Shown: in pieces, positions 27,425 through 38,135 of the stretch
Layout of the letters: every line of letters starts with the position of its first letter
How positions within the stretch are numbered: position 1 is the stretch's first letter
Origin: Deltaproteobacteria bacterium
GTDB lineage: Bacteria; Myxococcota_A; Polyangia; Haliangiales; Haliangiaceae
Assembly: GCA_025353585.1 (NCBI GenBank)
Contig: JANXOM010000296.1
Location: 1 to 38,892 of the forward strand
Reading direction: 5' to 3'
DNA length: 38,892 bases
The notes under the pieces: generated by a model
Databases searched by the model: none
The model's input: the letters and a program-made list of their open reading frames with translations, nothing else
What the model was told of the DNA's origin: nothing
Program-made: the position numbers and the translations under genes

Positions 27425-29778
27425 AGCGGATCGCCCTGCTCGCACCGCCGCTCTGGGCCGCGCTCTGGCCCACGCTCGCCCACGCGGCGCCCGTCTCCGA
27501 CGTGGAGGTCCCCGCCATCGTGCTCGACCAGGGCGACGCGAGCGCCGGCCCCGCCGCCGACGAGGCGCTCGACCTCGCGAACATCGTGCAGTCCGCCGCG
27601 AAGGGCGTGACCACGGTGCAGGAGGCGCCCGCGATCGTCACGGTCGTCACCGCCGACGAGATCAAGGACCGCCAGTTCCAGGATCTCGAGCAGCTCGCCG
27701 ACACGATCCCGGGCTGGCAGCGCGTCGCGTTCGGCAACGGCACGTTCGCCACGCCCGTCGTCCGCGGCCAGGTGCAAGCCGTCCAGTACCTGCAGGACGG
27801 GCTCTCGCTGTTCGACCCGTTCGTCAACGTGCCCGGCATCTCGCGGGTCGTCCCGATGGAGACGGTCAAGCGCGTCGAGCTCATCACGGGGCCGGGCGGC
27901 GTGCTCTGGGGCAGCAACTCGCTCCTCGGCATCTTCAACGTCATCACGAAGGACGCCGACGACGTCGATGGCGTGGAGATGGGCGCCACGCTCGGCGATG
28001 GCAATGGCGATCGCAGCATGGGCCGCCTCTACGCGATGGTGGGCGCCCCGAACGTCCTCGGCGGCAAGCTCAAGGTCTTCGCGCACGGCAGCGTCGAGAC
28101 GTACCAGGGCGGGGCGTTCCAGGACCCGCTGCTCCTGTTCCACGGCGCGATCCCGCAACCCAACGCGGCGAACATCTACGGCCCGCTGACCACGACGGAC
28201 GAGGCGCAGTCGATCATCGTCAACCTCGACGCGAAGATCACGCTCGACAAGCTCCAGCTCCGCGTGTCCGCGCCGTTCGGTCGCAAGTACAGCCCGATGG
28301 GATTCTCCGGCGATCCGGTGCGCCACGAGCCGACCGCCGCGTGCAAGGCGAACCCGGGCGGCCCCGCGTGCTTCGACCCGCTGGGTACGAGCGGTGACAA
28401 CCGCGGCGATCAGTTCGATCGCTTCGCCGTGCTCGAGTACCGCACGCGCCTCGCCGAGGGTCGCGCCGGCGTGACGGTCCGCGCGTACGCGCAGCAGTTC
28501 GTCCGCGGCTTCGATCCGCTGCAGGTCCTCGCCCCGTCGAGCCTCCTGCCCGGCGGCCTCGGCTTCAAGGCGGACCTGACGAGCTATCGCGCCGGCGGCG
28601 CCCTCGACGGCGACATCGAGCTCGGTCACCAGCTCCGCATCCAGTACGGCGGCGAGGCGTTCAAGGAGTGGAAGCCCGACGACACGAACGTCTCTGGCAC
28701 GGGAAACCTGACCGATCTGATCTCGCCGGTCGACCTGCGCCGCGTCCCGCTCCAGTGTCCGCGCGAGTACAGCGCGACGGCGATGGGCCTCGTGCCCGTC
28801 CCCGGCTGCCCGCTCGTCTTCGCGTTCCCGGCGAGCCGCACGGTGCTCGGCGCGTACGTGAACCCCCAGTGGCGGCCGACGAAGAACCTGATCTTCGATC
28901 TCGGCGGTCGACTGCAGCTCGCCCCGACCTCGCTCGGCTCGCTGAACTACCCGCTCACGACCACCGTGGCGGGCGCGGTCGTGTGGAGCTTCATCCCGAG
29001 CTGGTACCTGAAGCTCGACTACACGCAGGGCTTCCGCCCGCCGGTGTTCAACGACACCGTCAGCAACGGCGAGGGCCTGCAGATCGGCGGTAACCCGAAC
29101 CTCAAAGTCGAGACGTCGGATGCGCTCCAGGCCGAGATCAACGCGCGTATCTTCAAGGGCGACCGGCGGATCCGCGAGCTCGCCTTCCGCATCGACGGTA
29201 GCTACACGCGCGTCAACGATCTCATCCAGGTCACGTCGGGCCAGTACACGAACGCCGGCGCGCGCGACATCGCGTCCGTCGAGTTCCTCGGCAAGCTCTA
29301 CATCCAGGGCGGCCACCGCCTCGAGCTCGGCTACACGTGGATGCGCGGCGAGGCGAGCGACAAGGGCCTGCTGCTCGCGCTACCCGAGCACGTCTTCAAC
29401 CTCGCCGGCGTGTGGAACCTCGTCAGCGGCAAGCTCTCGGCGACGACGAACCTCAAGGTCTCGGGCGCGACCGAGGATCCGAACCGCCTCGTCGACTATC
29501 GCACCTCGACCTACGACGCGAACGGCAACCCGACGAACCTCGTCACGGTCCCCGCGACCGACCTCGTGCTGGACCGCCTGCCGCCGATCGCGGAGCTCTC
29601 GCTCGGCCTCACGTGGACGCCGCGTCCGAAGGTGCAGCTGCGCGCCACGCTGTACGACGCGCTCGCGGGCCACTTCTACCAGCCGGACGTGTTCTTCGAC
29701 TACGAGCCGCACCTCGAGTACTTGCCGAACCCGTACGAGGGCATGCGCGCCTACGTCTCGGCGCTGATCCAGTACTGA
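27421..29778 (+). CDS. TonB-dependent outer-membrane receptor
   Basis: A 785-residue TonB-dependent transporter. Signal peptide, then a plug domain: APAIVTVVTADEIKDRQFQD, LEQLADTIPGW, VVRGQ, VELITGPGGVLWGSNSLLGI and FNVITKD. The rest is the 22-strand barrel with typical motifs near the end (SWYLKLDYTQGFRPPVFNDT, NPNLKVETSDALQAEI, RLELGYTWMRGEA) and a terminal aromatic (SALIQY), the BAM recognition signature. Ligand unknown; no siderophore or vitamin gene is adjacent. Translationally coupled to the OmpA/TSP3 protein by ATGA overlap, suggesting joint assembly or function. A hairpin begins 11 nt after the stop. Confidence 0.93.
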
Positions 29779-29788
29779 CTCGCGCTCA

Positions 29789-29860
29789 TGTCCGGCCACC
29801 GGACACAACAAAGGCACAACAAAGGGGCCAGGCCCCTCGGGTTTGGCCGGCGGCCGGACA
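29789..29860. repeat. 72-bp REP/MITE-like palindromic element
   Basis: Bounded by a 9-bp inverted repeat, TGTCCGGCC (29789-29797) and GGCCGGACA (29852-29860). Inside are a perfect 7-bp hairpin (29789-29805, loop CCA), two tandem copies of CACAACAAAGG (29804-29825) and a second hairpin GGGGC-CAG-GCCCC (29824-29836). It fills the gap between convergent genes and ends exactly at the stop codon of the minus-strand gene. It may also terminate transcription on both strands. Confidence 0.6.
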
Positions 29861-30544
29861 CTAGAGGCCGTAGCGCTTCTTCAGCTCGCGCGCCTGGGAC
29901 TCGAGCGTCGTGGTCTGGCTCTGCAGGGCGTTGGCCGCCGGCATGATGGCGGTCAGGCCGCCCATGTCCTTCGAGGCCAGAGATGACTTCAGCTGGCCGA
30001 GCATGGCGACGCTGTCGGTCAGCATCGCGATCAGCTTCGCGTGATAGGCCGCGCACGGCGCCGGCACCGGCACGGCCCTCGCGGCCGCCAGCGCGCCCGA
30101 CGCGCTCGTGATGAGCTGGTCGAAGCCCGACGAGTCGCCGCCCAGGGACGAGGCGATCAGCTTGTTCGCGACCTCGCCCGGGTCGCCGGATGGCCCGGCC
30201 TGGATCTCGTCCATCCGCAAGAAGTAGGCGTGGACCTGGGCCGCCTCGTCGGGGTCGTCGGAGAGGGGCGGCGGGCCGGGGCGACGCGGCGGCGCCGTTG
30301 GTAGCGGCGGTGCCTCGGACGGTCCGGGCGGTCCGGCGGCCGGCAGCGTGTAGGGCGCCGCGCCCGTCAGCTGCGGGATGGCCCCGGGCGGCAGCGGCGG
30401 CGGCACATAGGGCGCGCCCGCGACGGCCGGCGGGAGCACGGCCCGGTGCCGCCCACTCTCGCGTCCGAGGAGGAACGCGATCACCCCGACCATCACGATC
30501 ATCGCCCCGACGGCGCCGATCACGACGCGCTTGCTGATCTGCAC
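29861..30544 (-). CDS. Single-pass membrane protein of unknown function
   Basis: A 227-residue protein with one N-terminal TM helix (VVIGAVGAMIVMVGVIAFLL) preceded by basic residues, so the bulk is probably periplasmic. Residues 35-95 are a Pro-rich linker (VPPPLPPGAIPQ, PPRRPGPPPL); the C-terminal 120 residues are Ala-rich and helical with one Cys (PAPCAAYHAKLIAML) and a coiled-coil-like end (NALQSQTTTLESQARELKKR). No family recognised. GTG at 30544 is 6 nt after a TATCCT hexamer. Divergent from the GHKL/kinase operon. Confidence 0.75.
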   Translation of the reverse strand: MQISKRVVIGAVGAMIVMVGVIAFLLGRESGRHRAVLPPAVAGAPYVPPPLPPGAIPQLTGAAPYTLPAAGPPGPSEAPPLPTAPPRRPGPPPLSDDPDEAAQVHAYFLRMDEIQAGPSGDPGEVANKLIASSLGGDSSGFDQLITSASGALAAARAVPVPAPCAAYHAKLIAMLTDSVAMLGQLKSSLASKDMGGLTAIMPAANALQSQTTTLESQARELKKRYGL

Positions 30545-30550
30545 GCGTGG

Positions 30551-30556
30551 AGGATA
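30551..30556 (-). promoter_or_regulatory. -10-like TATCCT for the gene at 30544
   Basis: TATCCT on the minus strand, 6 nt before the GTG. No Shine-Dalgarno. Confidence 0.45.
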
Positions 30557-30588
30557 CCCGCAGCGCGCCCGGCGTGCTCCGGCGGTGA

Positions 30589-30594
30589 TATGCT
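30589..30594 (+). promoter_or_regulatory. -10-like TATGCT for the GHKL/kinase operon
   Basis: TATGCT ends 4 nt before the ATG at 30599 and 37 nt before the in-frame TTG at 30632. Such a short gap would place the RNA 5' end inside the first codons of the ATG start, which favours the TTG or a shifted -10 (GATATG). Confidence 0.4.
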
Positions 30595-30598
30595 GTGA

Positions 30599-31592
<994 letters not shown>

Positions 31593-31600
<8 letters not shown>

Positions 31601-34600
31601 GCGGCAGTTCGGGCCGTACCGGCTCGTGCGCCAGGTCGCCGTCGGCGGCATGGCCGAGATCCACCTCGCGAAGACAAAAGGCATCGCCGGCTTCGAGAAG
31701 TACGTCGCGGTGAAGATGATCCACCCGAACTTCGCCGAGGACGAGCAGTTCATCCAGATGCTCGTCGACGAGGCGAAGATCGCCGTGCAGCTCACGCACG
31801 GCAACATCGCGCAGACGTTCGACCTCGGCCGCGTCGGCCAGACCTACTACATCACGATGGAGTACATCGACGGCGCGGACCTCTACAAGCTGCTCCGGAA
31901 GGGCAGCGAGGTCGACCTCGAGATGCCGCTCGACATCTGCGCCTTCGTCGGGAAAGAGGTCGCCGCCGCGCTCGACTACGCGCACCGCAAGAAGGACGTC
32001 GCGGGCAAGCCGCTCGGCATCGTGCACCGCGATGTCTCGCCGCAGAACGTCCTCGTCAGCTACGCCGGCGAGGTCAAGCTCGTCGATTTCGGCATCGCGA
32101 AGGCGACCTCGAAGGCGCGCCAGACGGCGATCGGTGTCATCAAGGGCAAGTACTACTACATGAGCCCCGAGCAGGCCTGGGGCGACCCGATCGACTACCG
32201 CTCGGACATCTTCTCGGCCGGCATCGTGCTGTACGAGATGATCACGGGGCAGATGCTCTATCTCGAGGAGGATCTGCACAAGCTGCTCGACATGGCGCGC
32301 AAGGCCGACATCGCGCCGCCGTCCACGCTCCGGCCCGGGATCCCGCCGCAGCTCGAGCGCATCGTGATGCACGCGCTCGCGAAGGTGCCGGGCGAGCGCT
32401 ACCAGAGCGCCGGTGACCTCGCGACGGACCTCGAGCGCTTCCTGCACGCGTACTCGCCGGTGTTCACGGCCGCGAAGCTGTCGAGCGTGCTGCGCAACGT
32501 CGTCGGTGATCCGCCGCAGATCCCGGCCGACGAGCTCGACGCGCAGATGGAGATGCGCGACGGCCCGCTGTCGACGCAGCCGCTGCCGGCGGGCGCGCTG
32601 GCGCACGCGAAGGAGGAGATCCGCGACGAGAACAGCGTGATCTTCCGCATGAGCGACCTGGACAAGAACGGCAACGTGCAGCGCGGCGCCAAGCCCACGC
32701 CGCCAGTCGGCGCGCCCAAGGTCGCCCCGCAACCCGCGGGCCGCCCGGTGGTCGCGGCCGGCGCGCCGCCCGCGCGGTCCCCGAGCAAGACGACGGGCCC
32801 GCTGCCGTCGCTCGCCGGCAAGCCCCCGACGGGCAAGATCCCGTCGATCGCGAAGCCGCCCGCGGCCGCCGCGCCGCTGCGCCCGGCGGCGCCCATGATC
32901 GCGCCCGTGGCGCCGCGCGCGCCCGCGCGTCCGCGCCAGCTCGACGAGGAGACCCGCGAGCTCGGCCCCGCGCCCGGGGATCCGGACCAGGCCGAGAACG
33001 AACCGAGCGGGCTCCTGACGCTCGAGCCGTCCGCGGCGGCCCGTGCTCCGCGCCCGGCGGCCCGGACCGCGCAGCGCGCCGCCGTCCCCGCGAACGCCGG
33101 GCCGCCGAGGGCCGTGCGCGCGTGGGCCGACTCCGCGGACACGCACTCGATCGAGGACGAGCTCGAGAACATCGGCGAGCGTACGCAGATCACGAGGCCG
33201 GCCGCAGCCGGGTCTGCGCCGGACCTGTCCGACGACGACGTCGACTACGCGAGCGGCCCCGACGCCACGATGATCACGCAAGCGCCGCGTCCGGCCACCG
33301 GACAAAGCGACCACGACCTCGACGACCAGACGCACCCGGGCCTCGGGGACGAGGACGATGACGACGACGGCGGGGGAGACGAGGCCGCGCTCGCCGCCGC
33401 GATCGACGCTGCCATCCAGAACGATCGCAACCGCAGCACCGGCGTCGCGAGCCGCGACCAGGCCGAGGACGACGACGACGCGCCGACGCTCGGCGGCGGG
33501 CGCGACCTGCCGCCCGACGAGGACGGCCCCACGATGCAGCGCGACTTCCGCGAGAGCGCGCCCGCGAAGTCCCCGGCGCCGCGCACGGCCCGCACGGCCG
33601 CCGTCGCGCCCCCGGCCCTCGCCGCCAAGATCCACACGCCGGCCGTCAGCGAGCTCCGCAAGCCGCGGCCGTCGCGCCGGACGCCGCCCGGCGGCGTGGC
33701 CTCGCCGTCGAGCGTGCTCCAGGCGATCGTCGGGGCGCAGACGAGCGAGCCGATGCCGATGCCGACGCCGCGCCCGATGCCCGTGGCGCAACCCCCGCCA
33801 CCGGAGCCGGCCTACCCGCCGCCGATGGCCTATCAGCCGCCGCCCGGCTATCCCGCCTACAACACCAACGGCGCGCGGCCGGGCATGCCTCCGCAGCAGG
33901 CGTCCTACCCGCCGCCGCCGATGCAGGGCTACGCGCCACCAGGCAGCTATCCGCCGGGCGCGCTGACGTACGACGCGCAGCCGCCGTACGCGACCGATCC
34001 GAGCCAGCCGTCGGGGCAATACGCATCGCCGGGGGCGCTCTACGCGTACCAGCCGTTCGGCGCCCAGCCGATGCCGCCGACGTTGACCGGTCAGCTGCGG
34101 CTCACGGAAGGTGACGAGCTCCCCGCGCACCTGCAGCTGAGCAGCAGCAAGCGCTGGCTCGGCCTCGTCGTGGTGGGGCTCCTGGCCGTGTCAGCCGCCG
34201 CCACCGCGACGTACTTCGTCTTGCGCGCGACCCGCGAGGCGCCGCCGACGATCGGGTCGATCCGCGTCGAGTCCACGCCCCCGGGGGCCCAGATCTTCCT
34301 CGACGGCCAGCAGGTCGGCGGTGTGACTCCGTTCACGATCCCCGGCGTGCCCGTCGGGACGCGGCACGAGATCAAGCTCACGCTCGCGCACTACGTCGGC
34401 GACAGCAAGACCGTCGACGTCCCCCCGGGCGGCGGAGAGACCGAGGTCAGCTCGTTCTTGCAGACGGTGAAGGGCAAGCTGAAGATCGTCTCGACCCCGT
34501 CCGGCGCGGAGATTCGCCTCGACAACCAGAACAAGGGGCTGACGCCCAAGACGATCACCGATGTCGACATGACCTCGGCCAAGCACCTCGACCTCCGACT

Positions 34601-34682
34601 CAAGGACTACCAGGTCTTCACGAAGGACCTGACGTGGCCGGACAGCGGCGAGATCGACATCGACGCGAAGCTCGTCAAATAG
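31593..34682 (+). CDS. Ser/Thr protein kinase with TM and two external PEGA domains
   Basis: A 1029-residue kinase. Catalytic domain (about residues 9-275): VAVGGMAEIHLA, VAVKMIHP with K41, HRDVSPQN (H145-D147), VDFGIAKA, KYYYMSPEQ, DIFSAGIVLYEMITG. A very long Pro/Ala/Asp-rich linker (about 300-850) includes acidic runs and Pro-Tyr-Gln repeats near its end (YPPPPMQGYAPPG). TM helix from W855 (WLGLVVVGLLAVSAAATATY). Two PEGA domains follow (about 885-955 and 958-1029: RVESTPPGAQIFLDGQQVGG and KIVSTPSGAEIRLDNQ). All catalytic motifs are intact. The start overlaps the upstream GHKL ATPase by 8 bp, making it the kinase's likely regulator or target. Confidence 0.94.
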
Positions 34683-34722
34683 TAGGTCCGAGGATCACAT
34701 TCTCGCGCGTGCACTTCGTTGG

Positions 34723-34728
34723 TAGACT
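34723..34728 (+). promoter_or_regulatory. -10-like TAGACT for the first paralogous lipoprotein
   Basis: TAGACT ends 7 nt before the ATG at 34736. The in-frame upstream ATG at 34634 would lie inside the kinase gene, so this signal decides the start. Confidence 0.5.
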
Positions 34729-34735
34729 TGCTGCA

Positions 34736-36190
34736 ATGGGTCCTCGCGCCGGCTGGTTTATCGCTTCTCTCCTCGCTGCGAGCTCGTGCGGGAAACACCA
34801 CGGTGCGGGTGACGTCGATGCAGGCAGCGGCGCCGATGCGGCACCGGCCGACGCGTGCACCACGCTCCAGTGCGAGCAAGTCGACTGCTCTTCGAAGGGC
34901 CTGCCCGACACGACCATCTCGGGCACTGTCTTCGCGCCCAACGGCACGCTGCCGCTGTACGGCGTGAACGTGTACGTGCCCGCCGCGGATCCAGGTCCGC
35001 TGCCGACGGGGCTCTCGTGCGATCGCTGCGCCGACGATGTGCTCGGCGGCGCGATCACGCTGACCAAGACCGACGAGGCCGGTCACTTCTCGCTGCCGAA
35101 CGTGCCCGTGGGCGCGAACGTGCCCGTCGTGATCCAGGTCGGCAAGTGGCGCCGGCAGATCGTGATCCCGGCCGCCGTCACCGCGTGTCAGGACACGGCG
35201 ATCAGCGCCGTCGACACCACGCTGCCGAAGAACATCACCGACGCCTCCCCGCTGACGGCGGTCGACGGCACCGGCGCGCCGAAGGTCGACATGCCGCGCA
35301 TCGCGATCACCACCGGTAACGCCGACGCGCTCGAGTGCTTGCTCCCCAAGCTCGGGATCTCGCCGAAGGAGATCACGAACGACACCGGCGCCGGCCACGT
35401 CCACCTCTATGTCAACAACGGTCTCGGCTCGGACGGCGGCGCGAACGTGTTCCAGGCGGGCTGGCCCGGGGGCGATGGCGCGGCGTTTGGCGACGCCGAG
35501 ACGATGTGGGACTCGCTCGCCACGCTGTCGGCGTACGACATCGTGATGTTGTCGTGCGAGGGCGGGCAGCACCCCGCCACGAAGACGCAGGCCGCCCTCG
35601 AGGCCGTGCAGCAGTACGCCGACCTGGGCGGCCGCGTGTTCATGACGCACTGGCACAACATCTGGATCGGCGGCGAGCAGGGCCACCCCGAGCACGGCAT
35701 CCCGGCATGGGAGTCGGTCGCGACCTGGAACTTCGCCGCGCCCCAGGATCTCCAGCAGGCGACCTCGAGCGTCGATACCGTGCAGAACCCGAAGGGCGCG
35801 TCGTTCGCGACGTGGCTGACGAACGTCGGCGCGTCGACCGTGCCCGGCCAGATCCCGATCGACGGCGCGCGCTACACGTGCACCGCCGATGACCCGACCG
35901 AGGCGACGCAGTTCCTCTACATCGACCCGACTCTCCCGGCGAATGCCAACCACACGTCTGTGCAGGACCTTCAGTTCACGACACCGGTCGGCGCCACGGC
36001 CGACCAGGCCTGCGGCAAGGTCGTCTTCTCCGACATGCACGTGTCATCCGGTTCGCGGTCCCGTCACGGAGAGCCTTATCCGGGGCCCGGCGGCGGGTCG
36101 GGCTGTGCCCAGACCGACCTCTCCCCCCAGGAGAAGGCGCTCGCGTTCATCTTCTTTGACATCTCGAGCTGCGTGACGCCGATCCAGTGA
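34736..36190 (+). CDS. Lipoprotein with carboxypeptidase-regulatory-like domain, paralogue 1
   Basis: A 484-residue predicted lipoprotein (GWFIASLLAASSC). An Asp/Ala linker and a small Cys cluster (CTTLQCEQVDC) lead to a β-sandwich resembling carboxypeptidase-regulatory-like domains (ISGTVFAPNGTLPLYGVNVY, KTDEAGHFSLPNVPVGANVP). The middle, YDIVMLSCEGGQHPATKTQA then YADLGGRVFMTHWHNIW, resembles a class-I glutamine-amidotransferase/ThuA-like Rossmann domain; I cannot confirm a catalytic triad. It ends DLSPQEKALAFIFFDISSC. A close paralogue follows directly downstream. Function unknown. Confidence 0.82.
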   Translation: MGPRAGWFIASLLAASSCGKHHGAGDVDAGSGADAAPADACTTLQCEQVDCSSKGLPDTTISGTVFAPNGTLPLYGVNVYVPAADPGPLPTGLSCDRCADDVLGGAITLTKTDEAGHFSLPNVPVGANVPVVIQVGKWRRQIVIPAAVTACQDTAISAVDTTLPKNITDASPLTAVDGTGAPKVDMPRIAITTGNADALECLLPKLGISPKEITNDTGAGHVHLYVNNGLGSDGGANVFQAGWPGGDGAAFGDAETMWDSLATLSAYDIVMLSCEGGQHPATKTQAALEAVQQYADLGGRVFMTHWHNIWIGGEQGHPEHGIPAWESVATWNFAAPQDLQQATSSVDTVQNPKGASFATWLTNVGASTVPGQIPIDGARYTCTADDPTEATQFLYIDPTLPANANHTSVQDLQFTTPVGATADQACGKVVFSDMHVSSGSRSRHGEPYPGPGGGSGCAQTDLSPQEKALAFIFFDISSCVTPIQ

Positions 36191-36235
36191 GAATTGGTCA
36201 GGCGCGCGTTCCTTCCGATCTGAGCGCGGGTCCGA

Positions 36236-36241
36236 TACCAT
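36236..36241 (+). promoter_or_regulatory. -10-like TACCAT for the second paralogous lipoprotein
   Basis: TACCAT, within GATACCAT, ends 6 nt before the ATG at 36248. No Shine-Dalgarno. Confidence 0.4.
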
Positions 36242-36247
36242 TGCAGA

Positions 36248-37684
36248 ATGGCTAAGCTTCTCCTCGGCGTCGGGCTCGTCGCGCTATTCGGCTGCGGCAA
36301 CAATGTCGTGGGAGGGGACGACGGCACGAACGACGGAGGGAGCGGCCACGGCAGCGGGTCGAACCATTGCACCGGCCTCTCCTGTCAGGTCGAGGATTGC
36401 TCGATGTCCGAGACCGGCAACACCACGCTGACCGGCCGCGTATTCGCGCCGAACGGCACGCTGCCGCTGTACGACGTCAACGTCTACGTGCCCAACAGCG
36501 ATCCGGGCGCGTTCTCGGACACGCTCGCGTGCACGACATGCGCGACGAGCCTGCCGGGCGATCCGATCGTGTCCGCCGTCAGCGACGAGCACGGCAACTT
36601 CACGCTCGTCGGCGTGCCCTCGGGCGCGAACATCCCGCTCGTCGTCACGATCGGCAAGTGGCGCAAGCAGGTCATCATCCCGAACGTGCCCGGCTGCTCG
36701 ACGAGCGCCGTCGACAAGGCGGACACCACCCTGCCGAAGAGCCGCACCGACATCTCCGGTCACACGAAGAGCGTCGACCTGCCGAACATCGCGATCTCGA
36801 CGGGGGGCGCCGATTCGCTCGAGTGCTTGATCCGGAAGCTCGGTGTCGACGACTCGGAGATCAAGACCGACGGCCAGGACGGTCGCGTGCATCTGTGGGC
36901 AGACAAGGGCTCGCCCGGTGTCGGCGTCGCCAAGTTCGAGAATGGCTTCGGCGGCGGAACGGGAAACTTCGCCGATTCGGCCAAGCTCTGGGGCACCGGG
37001 AACGATCCCGGCAAGCTGGCGAACTACGACATCGTCATCCTGTCGTGCGAGGGCAATCAGTATGCACAGACGAAGCCGCAGGCCGCGCTGGATCACATGA
37101 AGGCGTACGCGGACGCCGGCGGGCGCGTGTTCCTCTCGCACTGGCACAACATCTGGGTTGAAGGGGACACCCACGGAGACAACGGCAACGGCCAGAAGCC
37201 GGCGCAGTGGACGAAAGTCGCGAAGTTTAGCAACAGCGACAATGGGCTCCCCGACGGGTCGGTGGACAAGATCGACGAGGTCGACAATCCGAAGGGCGTC
37301 TCGTTCGGCATCTGGGCGCTCGATCCGCAGGTCAACATCTCGGCAACCCAGGACGCGGTTCCGATCCAGCCGGGGACCGGAAAGACAACCTGTAGCGCGG
37401 TCGATCCAACGCTCGGCGAAGATTGGGTGACGCTCGCGGATGGCACGACGCCGCAGATGTTCCAGTTCACGACGCCGAACGAGCAGGTGGACCAGACGCA
37501 GCGCTGCGGCAAGGTCGTGTTCTCCGACATGCACGTCTCGGGTGACGGCAACCAGGGCGGGGCTTATCCGAACACGGCCGGCGGCAACGGGAAAGCGTGC
37601 TCGACGGGCGATCTGTCCCCGCAGGAGAAGGCGCTCGCCTTCATGTTCTTCGACATCTCGTCCTGCGTCGGCTCGATCCAGTAA
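36248..37684 (+). CDS. Lipoprotein with carboxypeptidase-regulatory-like domain, paralogue 2
   Basis: A 478-residue lipoprotein (LLGVGLVALFGC, a good lipobox) colinear with the upstream gene: CTGLSCQVEDC, GRVFAPNGTLPLYDVNVY, VSDEHGNFTLVGVPSGANIP, IGKWRKQVIIP, LECLIRKLGV, YDIVILSCEGNQYAQTKPQA, GGRVFLSHWHNIW, CGKVVFSDMHVS and LSPQEKALAFMFFDISSC. Tandem duplication is evident. Differences gather in the N-terminal linker (Gly/Asp/Ser here, Asp/Ala upstream) and in the region after HNIW. Its own -10-like signal suggests independent transcription. Role unknown; conserved Cys suggest disulfides outside the cell. Confidence 0.82.
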   Translation: MAKLLLGVGLVALFGCGNNVVGGDDGTNDGGSGHGSGSNHCTGLSCQVEDCSMSETGNTTLTGRVFAPNGTLPLYDVNVYVPNSDPGAFSDTLACTTCATSLPGDPIVSAVSDEHGNFTLVGVPSGANIPLVVTIGKWRKQVIIPNVPGCSTSAVDKADTTLPKSRTDISGHTKSVDLPNIAISTGGADSLECLIRKLGVDDSEIKTDGQDGRVHLWADKGSPGVGVAKFENGFGGGTGNFADSAKLWGTGNDPGKLANYDIVILSCEGNQYAQTKPQAALDHMKAYADAGGRVFLSHWHNIWVEGDTHGDNGNGQKPAQWTKVAKFSNSDNGLPDGSVDKIDEVDNPKGVSFGIWALDPQVNISATQDAVPIQPGTGKTTCSAVDPTLGEDWVTLADGTTPQMFQFTTPNEQVDQTQRCGKVVFSDMHVSGDGNQGGAYPNTAGGNGKACSTGDLSPQEKALAFMFFDISSCVGSIQ

Positions 37685-37695
37685 TCGCGATCCTG

Positions 37696-37701
37696 TAGCC
37701 T
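37696..37701 (+). promoter_or_regulatory. -10-like TAGCCT for the bactofilin gene
   Basis: TAGCCT, preceded by TG, ends 6 nt before the ATG at 37708. Located in the 23-bp gap after the second lipoprotein. Confidence 0.45.
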
Positions 37702-37707
37702 GCGGGC

Positions 37708-38124
37708 ATGGTGGCTACAGCGAGACAGGCAGCGATGGGCGAGATCACGACCCTCCTCGGGCGTGGCGCCTCGTTCGAAGGCAAGCTCACGTTCGAGGGC
37801 ACGGTCCGCATCGACGGCCGGTTCAAGGGCGAGGTCTTCAGCGACGACGTCCTCGTCATCGGCGAGGGCGCGCACGTCGAGGCCGAGATCGACATCGGCG
37901 AGGTCATCATCCAGGGCACCGTCGTCGGCAACATCAAGGCGAAGCGGTCTATCGAGATCCACGCCCCCGGCCGCGTGAAGGGCGACCTCCACACGCCGAG
38001 CCTGCAGGTCGACAAGGGCGTCATCTTCGAGGGCCGCTCGTTCATGGAAGCCGCGCAGAATACCGCGCGCGCCGGCACGGCCCCCCCGGGCCCGCCGCCC
38101 GGCAAGCCGACCCCCGTCAAGTAA
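37708..38124 (+). CDS. Bactofilin
   Basis: A 138-residue bactofilin, a polymerising β-helix cytoskeletal protein involved in cell shape, polar scaffolding or chromosome organisation in related bacteria. The core (about residues 12-115) shows the family's repeating Val/Ile/Gly pattern: TTLLGRGASFEGKLTFEGTV, IDGRFKGEVFSDDVLVIGEG, EAEIDIGEVIIQGTVVGNI and IHAPGRVKGDLHTPSLQVDKG. A short Pro/Ala/Gly tail ends KPTPVK. No TM segment. In Myxococcus several paralogues (BacM-BacP) have distinct roles; which one this matches cannot be told here. Confidence 0.93.
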   Translation: MVATARQAAMGEITTLLGRGASFEGKLTFEGTVRIDGRFKGEVFSDDVLVIGEGAHVEAEIDIGEVIIQGTVVGNIKAKRSIEIHAPGRVKGDLHTPSLQVDKGVIFEGRSFMEAAQNTARAGTAPPGPPPGKPTPVK

Positions 38125-38135
38125 CGTCGAGCCGG

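Noticed and set aside
34634..34735. N-terminal extension of the first paralogous lipoprotein from 34634
   Set aside because: It lies inside the kinase gene and would bury the signal peptide that begins at 34736.
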